Shown here: piece by piece, positions 60,013 through 64,000 of the stretch
Layout of the letters: each line of letters starts with the position of its first letter
How positions within the stretch are numbered: position 1 is the first letter of the stretch
Assembly: GCA_017417055.1 (NCBI GenBank)
Contig: JAFPZX010000174.1
Coordinates: 1-64,000 of the forward strand
DNA: 64,000 nt
Direction: 5' to 3'
Source of the DNA: Anaerolineaceae bacterium
Lineage (GTDB): Bacteria; Chloroflexota; Anaerolineae; Anaerolineales; Anaerolineaceae
Made by a program: the position numbers and the translations under genes
The notes under the pieces: model-generated
Databases searched by the model: none
Told to the model about the DNA's origin: nothing
The model's input: only the letters and a program-made list of their open reading frames with translations

Positions 60013-62463
60013 CTATAACAGCGAGGGCGGGTCGACTTCGATGCGTACACCCGGCAGGTCCAGCGAGCGAACCAGCCGCACGGGGTCCGCACCACGCAGG
60101 ATGATATGCCAGCGGTATTTGCCGTTCAGCCGAGGAAAAAAGCAGGGAGCCGGGCCAATCAGACGCAGTTTTGACTGTTCCTCCCGGATCCGGTCTCTCA
60201 ACAAGAGCGCCAGATCAAAGGCGATAGACTTTGCGGATTCCGCCTCAGCCGCACGGACTTCCAGACGGACCATCCGGCTGAAGGGAGGATAGCCCATCAT
60301 CCGGCGATAGGCGAGATCATTTTGATAAAAGCGCTCATAATCTCCGGAAACAGCAGCACGGATAGAATACCGTTCCGGCTGAAAGGTCTGCAAAATCGCC
60401 AGCCCCTGATCCGAAGCCCGTCCGGCACGGCCTGCAACCTGCGTGAGCATCTGAAAGGTATGCTCATCGACCCGGTAATCATGGAAGTTCGATCCCACAT
60501 CCGCAAGCAAAATACCCACCAGCCGGACGTCCGGAAAATCGAGACCTTTCGCTACCATCTGCGTTCCGACCAGGATATCCGCCTCATGCTGCGCAAAACG
60601 GGAGAGCAGCTTTTCATGGTTTCCAACCCCTTCCGTAGTGTCCGCATCCAGACGAATCACAGAAGCCCCCGGAAAGCGTGAGGCGATCATCTCCTCCACC
60701 ATTTCCACCCCAGCGCCAAATTGACGGATCTCACTTGAACCGCAGACCGGGCACTCCGACGGCATCGGAATGGCCGATCCGCAGTAATGACATTCCAGAC
60801 GCTGCCGGGAAGCATGCCAGGTATAAGGAATATCACAGTTCGGACATTTCAGCGATTCTCCACAGGCGTGGCAGAAGGTATACGAAGCCGTCCCTCTGCG
60901 GTTCAGAAAGAGGATGGACTGCTTCCCCATATCCAGGGAACGGGAAATTTCCCGGACCAGCGCACGGCTGAAGATTTCAGAATTCCCGCTCTTCAGTTCC
61001 GCGCGCATGTCCGCCAGCATCACCCTTGGAGGCCGCACGCCGGTAGCACGATTCTTTAAGGTTTCGATCTGCCAACCGGACCGCTGCGCTTTGAACATCT
61101 GCGCGGTTGTCGGCGTAGCACTTCCGAGCACCAGCTGCGAACCGGTGATTTCCGCGTAATCCGAGGCAGCCCTCACCGCGGAAAAATAGGGGCGCTCATT
61201 GGTTTGATAATAAGCATCTTCATGACACTCATCCACAAGGATCAGACCCAGGTCCGGCAGCGGTACTGCCAAAGCGGAACGGGGGCCGACGATCACGCGG
61301 AACTCACCGCTGCGTCCGCGCCGCCAGGTGTCGTACCGCTCACCATCCCCAAGGCGGGAATGGTAAACACCCACCTTTCCGGGGAAGCGCCGCTCAAAAC
61401 GAGCCAGTATCTGCGGTGTCAGCGCGATTTCCGGCACAAGCATCAGAACCTGTTTTCCCAGGCGGATCGCCTCCGCGGCTGCACGAAGATAAACCTCTGT
61501 TTTTCCGGAGCCGGTCACCCCATGAAGCAGCACCGGCTGCCCCAAACCGGAGGTCCGCAATCCGGCAGCAATCGTTTCAAAAGCCGAAGCCTGTTCCGCC
61601 GTCAGCGCTATCGGTTTTTCATTGTTTTCCTGCATATAATGCTGATGGCTGCGCCAGACTTCCCTGCGGACAAAGCTGATCCAGCCGTTCTTTTCCAGAT
61701 ACAGCAGGTCATCCCCTTTTGCACCGGTTTTCCCGATCAAATCTGCCCGAAAGGCTTCCATCCCATGTTCTTTCAAATACGTCAGGACAGCTTTACGCCG
61801 CTCATCAACAGCATGGTACCGGCTGAATACAACCCCTTCAATCGGCGGAATATCCGGACGCAATGCCACGGCCGGCTCCGATTTCGGGGCCGTTCCGCCT
61901 TGCTCCAGGCGGAAAGATTTCATAACGATGCCTGACTTGATGAGCCGGTACATTTCGGTCTGCCATTTGTTTTTTTCCAGGCATTTGTTGATAGTGTTTT
62001 CGTCGAGTTCTCCCTGATTCTGAATGAACAGCTCCATCAGCGATTTCTGTTCCGATTTTCCATCGGAATGACCGATCAGGGAGGTCTGGTAGGTAATATC
62101 CGTCCTGACCAGGCGGTAAACCGGGTTGGAGATGCGGCGGACTTTGTCGGTCAGCAGCAGGTTGACACACTCATGCAGCGGGGCGAGGAAACGCTCCGAG
62201 ATTTTTTCCGCCAAAAGCATCTGCGCTTCAGTCATCACCGGAACCGGATCCAAAAGTTCCTGGATTGGGTACACTTTTTTCACTTCCGGTCTTGCCCCGA
62301 CAGCCCAAACCAAAGCCTGATGCACCCCGCGGTTGAAAGGAACTACAACCATCTGCCCGCGCCGTATTTTTCCGGTAAGCTCCGCGGGAACTGAATAGTC
62401 AAAAAGCCCGGTCTTCGCCGGGGTATTAAGGAGTACACGGATATATTCACCAGTCTGCGTCAT
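60013..62463 (-). CDS. priA: Primosomal helicase PriA
   Basis: Restarts stalled replication forks by unwinding DNA and loading the replicative helicase; 816 residues from ATG 62461-62463. The N-terminal 3'-DNA-binding domain opens with YIRVLLNTPAKTGLFDYSVP. The helicase core has Walker A LLHGVTGSGKTEVYLRA, motif II LILVDECHEDAYYQ (DECH where most PriA have DEEH), VLGSATPT, and motif VI TQVAGRAGRASDQG. Between the two helicase lobes lie the zinc-binding cysteines CHACGESLKCPNC and CHYCG...CPVC. TATAAT ends only 7 bp before the ATG, and no ribosome site is present, suggesting a leaderless mRNA; a GTG at 62469 is the alternative start. Confidence 0.96.
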   Translation of the reverse strand: MTQTGEYIRVLLNTPAKTGLFDYSVPAELTGKIRRGQMVVVPFNRGVHQALVWAVGARPEVKKVYPIQELLDPVPVMTEAQMLLAEKISERFLAPLHECVNLLLTDKVRRISNPVYRLVRTDITYQTSLIGHSDGKSEQKSLMELFIQNQGELDENTINKCLEKNKWQTEMYRLIKSGIVMKSFRLEQGGTAPKSEPAVALRPDIPPIEGVVFSRYHAVDERRKAVLTYLKEHGMEAFRADLIGKTGAKGDDLLYLEKNGWISFVRREVWRSHQHYMQENNEKPIALTAEQASAFETIAAGLRTSGLGQPVLLHGVTGSGKTEVYLRAAAEAIRLGKQVLMLVPEIALTPQILARFERRFPGKVGVYHSRLGDGERYDTWRRGRSGEFRVIVGPRSALAVPLPDLGLILVDECHEDAYYQTNERPYFSAVRAASDYAEITGSQLVLGSATPTTAQMFKAQRSGWQIETLKNRATGVRPPRVMLADMRAELKSGNSEIFSRALVREISRSLDMGKQSILFLNRRGTASYTFCHACGESLKCPNCDIPYTWHASRQRLECHYCGSAIPMPSECPVCGSSEIRQFGAGVEMVEEMIASRFPGASVIRLDADTTEGVGNHEKLLSRFAQHEADILVGTQMVAKGLDFPDVRLVGILLADVGSNFHDYRVDEHTFQMLTQVAGRAGRASDQGLAILQTFQPERYSIRAAVSGDYERFYQNDLAYRRMMGYPPFSRMVRLEVRAAEAESAKSIAFDLALLLRDRIREEQSKLRLIGPAPCFFPRLNGKYRWHIILRGADPVRLVRSLDLPGVRIEVDPPSLL

Positions 62464-62528
62464 GAGCACAATTATAAAATGGTTTTTCGTTTTATTTCAT
62501 ACCGAATGAAAAATTACGATTCACGAAT

Positions 62529-62620
62529 CCATCAATATTGCTGTGACACATCACGGAGTGCAGTCTTTTTGTGTCGGCTGCGCGACACAAAAAGGCAGAC
62601 CTCGAGTGCTCTTTGAATAA
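62529..62620. repeat. Family A dispersed hairpin element
   Basis: CCATCAATATTGCTGTGACAC matches the left flank of the copy at 20858. Then CACGGAGTGCAGTC, a long perfect stem TTTTTGTGTCGGCTGCGCGACACAAAAA with a small loop, and GGCAGACCTCGAGTGC. It lies between the divergent priA and glycerophosphodiesterase genes. Confidence 0.75.
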
Positions 62621-62690
62621 TAATGGTGTCACCGCTCATATTCTCTGGGGGAAACACATGGTAGAATACCAAAAAACACAGGAGATCACA

Positions 62691-63386
62691 ATGAAAAACA
62701 TTACCATCACCGCTCATTCCGGGTGTGAAGGAACTCCCGACAATTCCATGGAATCCATATGGAAAGGGATCGAACTTGGCGCCGATTTTGTTGAAATCGA
62801 TATCCGCATGGACCAGCACGGACGCATGTGGCTGACCCATGATGAACCGGAAAACTTCATGGCTCTGGTGCCATTGGAAACAGCCCTGCGAACCATCAAA
62901 GAGAGCGGAATCGGTGTCAATTGTGATCTTAAGGAAGAAAGCCTGTTGTACCCCGTGCTGGAAGCGGCTGAAGCCATCGGGATTTCCCGGGAAAAGTTGG
63001 TGTTTTCCGGTTCGGTAAATGTAGGGCTGCTCAAAAAGGATCCGGACATTATCAAACGGGCACGGATCTTCTTGAACATCGAGCAGATTTTTCCGTTTCT
63101 TTCCGATGACATGCCGCAGAGCAAAGAAGAAGCCGCGCTATTTTTTGATGCGCACATCGATGAAATCGCCGCGCTGGTCCGGGAATTGGGCGTGGAGTGC
63201 ATTAACCCTTCATTCCGCCTGATGCCGCATGAACGGATCGAAGCCTGTCACTCCCGCGGGATCGGATTATCCCTGTGGACCGTCAACGAAGAAGCGGATC
63301 AGGACCGGCTGCTTAGGGAAGACCTGGTGAACATTACAACCCGAAATCCGGGGAGCGCACTGCGCCTCCGCGCGGAGAGAAACTGA
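62691..63386 (+). CDS. Glycerophosphodiester phosphodiesterase
   Basis: Hydrolyses glycerophosphodiesters from phospholipid turnover to glycerol-3-phosphate plus alcohol; 231 residues from an ATG with AGGAGATCACA upstream. The frame extends 40 codons further upstream through a family A repeat, which is not coding. The TIM-barrel motifs are ITAHSGCEGTPDNSMES (HxG...N; relatives have HRG...PENT), GADFVEIDIRMDQHGRMWLTHD with the metal-binding Glu-Asp pair, the NCDLKEES strand and a C-terminal GIGLSLWTVNEEAD. There is no signal peptide, so it is a cytoplasmic UgpQ-like enzyme. Confidence 0.92.
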   Translation: MKNITITAHSGCEGTPDNSMESIWKGIELGADFVEIDIRMDQHGRMWLTHDEPENFMALVPLETALRTIKESGIGVNCDLKEESLLYPVLEAAEAIGISREKLVFSGSVNVGLLKKDPDIIKRARIFLNIEQIFPFLSDDMPQSKEEAALFFDAHIDEIAALVRELGVECINPSFRLMPHERIEACHSRGIGLSLWTVNEEADQDRLLREDLVNITTRNPGSALRLRAERN

Positions 63387-63395
63387 TAAATTCAG

Positions 63396-63462
63396 TTTCG
63401 GGGACAGTTTTGCGTGAAGAGCAGAACTGTCCTCTCGCTTTCATGGGAATTAAACAGTGTTT
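63396..63462. repeat. Family D dispersed repeat
   Basis: GGGGACAGTTTTGCGTGAAG, AGCAGAACTGTCCTCTCG, then TTTCATGGGAATTAAACAGTGTTTCC, the same order as at 16227. It lies 10 bp after the glycerophosphodiesterase stop codon. Confidence 0.7.
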
Positions 63463-63497
63463 CCACAGGTCACTTTGACTCAACAGGGCACCTGAAC
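63463..63497. repeat. Family C half-element at DeoR gene end
   Basis: CACAGGTCACTTTGACTCAACAGGGCACCTG is one arm of the family C palindrome. It contains the minus-strand stop codon (TGT TGA) of the DeoR-type regulator. Confidence 0.55.
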
Positions 63498-64000
63498 CAC
63501 TTCCACCCCGGCCTGTCTGAGGGCAGCGACTGCTTCTTTCGGCGCACACATCCCGGTGATAACCAAGTCCAGATCCTTCATTGAGCCGACCTTATACAGC
63601 GTCGGAATGGAAAACTTCGTATGATCGATCACCGCGTAGACCTTATCAGACTTTTCGATCATAATGGTTTTCAGCGCTGCCATGTCCACATTGAAATCAC
63701 CGATCCCATTCTCAAACCCATCCGCGGTTAGGATCGCAGCATCAATACGGGAAAAATTCTTCAGAAATTCATTCGCCAAAAAGCCGGTTGTGATCCGGTC
63801 ATCTTTTTTTACAGAACCGCCGATCAGATATATCTTGTGATCGGTGCTCCGGCTCAGCTCCGCTGTAATGTGAATATCATTGGTGATAATGCTCAGATTC
63901 TTCCGCTGGTTGAGCAGCCGAGCGACTTCCAGTACGGTTGTCCCCGAATCCAAAGCGATCGTCATACCATCATGAATATAGTTGAGCATTTGCTTCGCCA
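63480..64000 (-). CDS. DeoR/GlpR-family regulator, N-terminus outside window
   Basis: The C-terminal ~173 residues of a DeoR-type transcription regulator; the frame is open at the right edge. The visible part is the sugar-phosphate sensor domain: DGMTIALDSGTTVLEVARLL, LSIITNDIHITAELS, KIYLIGGSVKK, DAAILTADGFENGIGDFNVDMA, VYAVIDHTKF and VITGMCAPKEAV. The helix-turn-helix (~60 residues) must lie beyond 64000. GIGDFN... replaces the more common GxTxxd, within normal variation. Such regulators control sugar or sugar-alcohol catabolism; the target operon is not in the window. The stop lies in a family C repeat. Confidence 0.95.
   Translation of the reverse strand, partial: AKQMLNYIHDGMTIALDSGTTVLEVARLLNQRKNLSIITNDIHITAELSRSTDHKIYLIGGSVKKDDRITTGFLANEFLKNFSRIDAAILTADGFENGIGDFNVDMAALKTIMIEKSDKVYAVIDHTKFSIPTLYKVGSMKDLDLVITGMCAPKEAVAALRQAGVEVVQVPC

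Noticed and set aside
62571-62690. N-terminal 40-codon extension of the glycerophosphodiesterase frame
   Set aside because: It is read through the right half of a family A repeat; the internal ATG at 62691 has a good ribosome site and begins the conserved domain.

Overview
The window is bacterial chromosomal DNA of roughly balanced base composition, densely coded, with most genes on the minus strand. Housekeeping genes include dnaK with a membrane-anchored J-protein, lgt, an FtsK/SpoIIIE translocase, a CDP-alcohol phosphatidyltransferase, obg and priA. A tryptophan-type T-box, a sortase, and a lipoprotein-type oligopeptide binding protein point to a single-membrane anaerobe. I favour Anaerolineae (Chloroflexota), with a gut or sludge Firmicute as the alternative. 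This is inferred from gene style only; there is no rRNA to test it. No tRNA, rRNA, CRISPR array, transposase or phage gene was seen.

Layout. 1-965: left-edge partial gene of unknown function. 1.3-11.4 kb: a nine-gene minus-strand run headed by an Rrf2 regulator, then a TPR protein, a Ycf46-like AAA ATPase, an EcoRI-type restriction enzyme and its methylase, a DUF1257/Ycf35-like protein, a helical-repeat/beta-propeller protein, a HELLH metalloprotease and a MATE transporter. The AT-rich EcoRI cassette looks inserted between the Ycf46-like and Ycf35-like genes. 11.5-15.3 kb: XdhC-like protein, DnaK, J-protein. 15.8-19.3 kb (plus strand): zinc-ribbon membrane protein, a DUF3990 (ADP-ribosyltransferase-like) pair and a secreted papain-like protease. 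19.5-30.4 kb (minus): AGE-family epimerase, remnant of an AlbA/Schlafen-type ATP-binding protein, GNATs, lgt, CDP-alcohol transferase, ftsK, a 7TM sensor-like protein and a sortase. 30.8-33.6 kb (plus): obg and an S10 carboxypeptidase. 33.9-39.6 kb (minus): a diguanylate cyclase co-transcribed with a peptide-binding lipoprotein, and type-2 trpB under a T-box. 39.7-51.6 kb (minus): a surface-glycan locus (glycosyltransferases, DUF115 protein, NeuB-type synthase, two CMP-sugar synthetases, one fused to a HAD phosphatase, an SDR and a hydroxyacid dehydrogenase) interrupted by a GNAT-type toxin-antitoxin pair. 51.8-56.7 kb: a 1633-residue secreted protein of repeated bacterial Ig-like domains. 57.0-58.8 kb: FkbH-like protein. 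58.8-59.9 kb: a graveyard with a truncated AAA ATPase and two antitoxins whose toxins survive only as a dozen codons. 60.0-64.0 kb: priA, a glycerophosphodiesterase, and a DeoR regulator cut by the right edge.

The most striking non-coding feature is the repeat load. At least four families of imperfect palindromes recur between genes (called A to D here). Several C and D copies share an end close to GGAARCRCTGATTAATT, as non-autonomous MITE-like elements would. Separately, degenerate heptanucleotide tandem repeats (TCAGGTA-, GTGAGGA-, TGATTTC-type), resembling cyanobacterial STRRs, sit directly at gene 3' ends and repeatedly supply the stop codon or last residues. Most repeats lie outside coding sequence, but several gene ends run into them.
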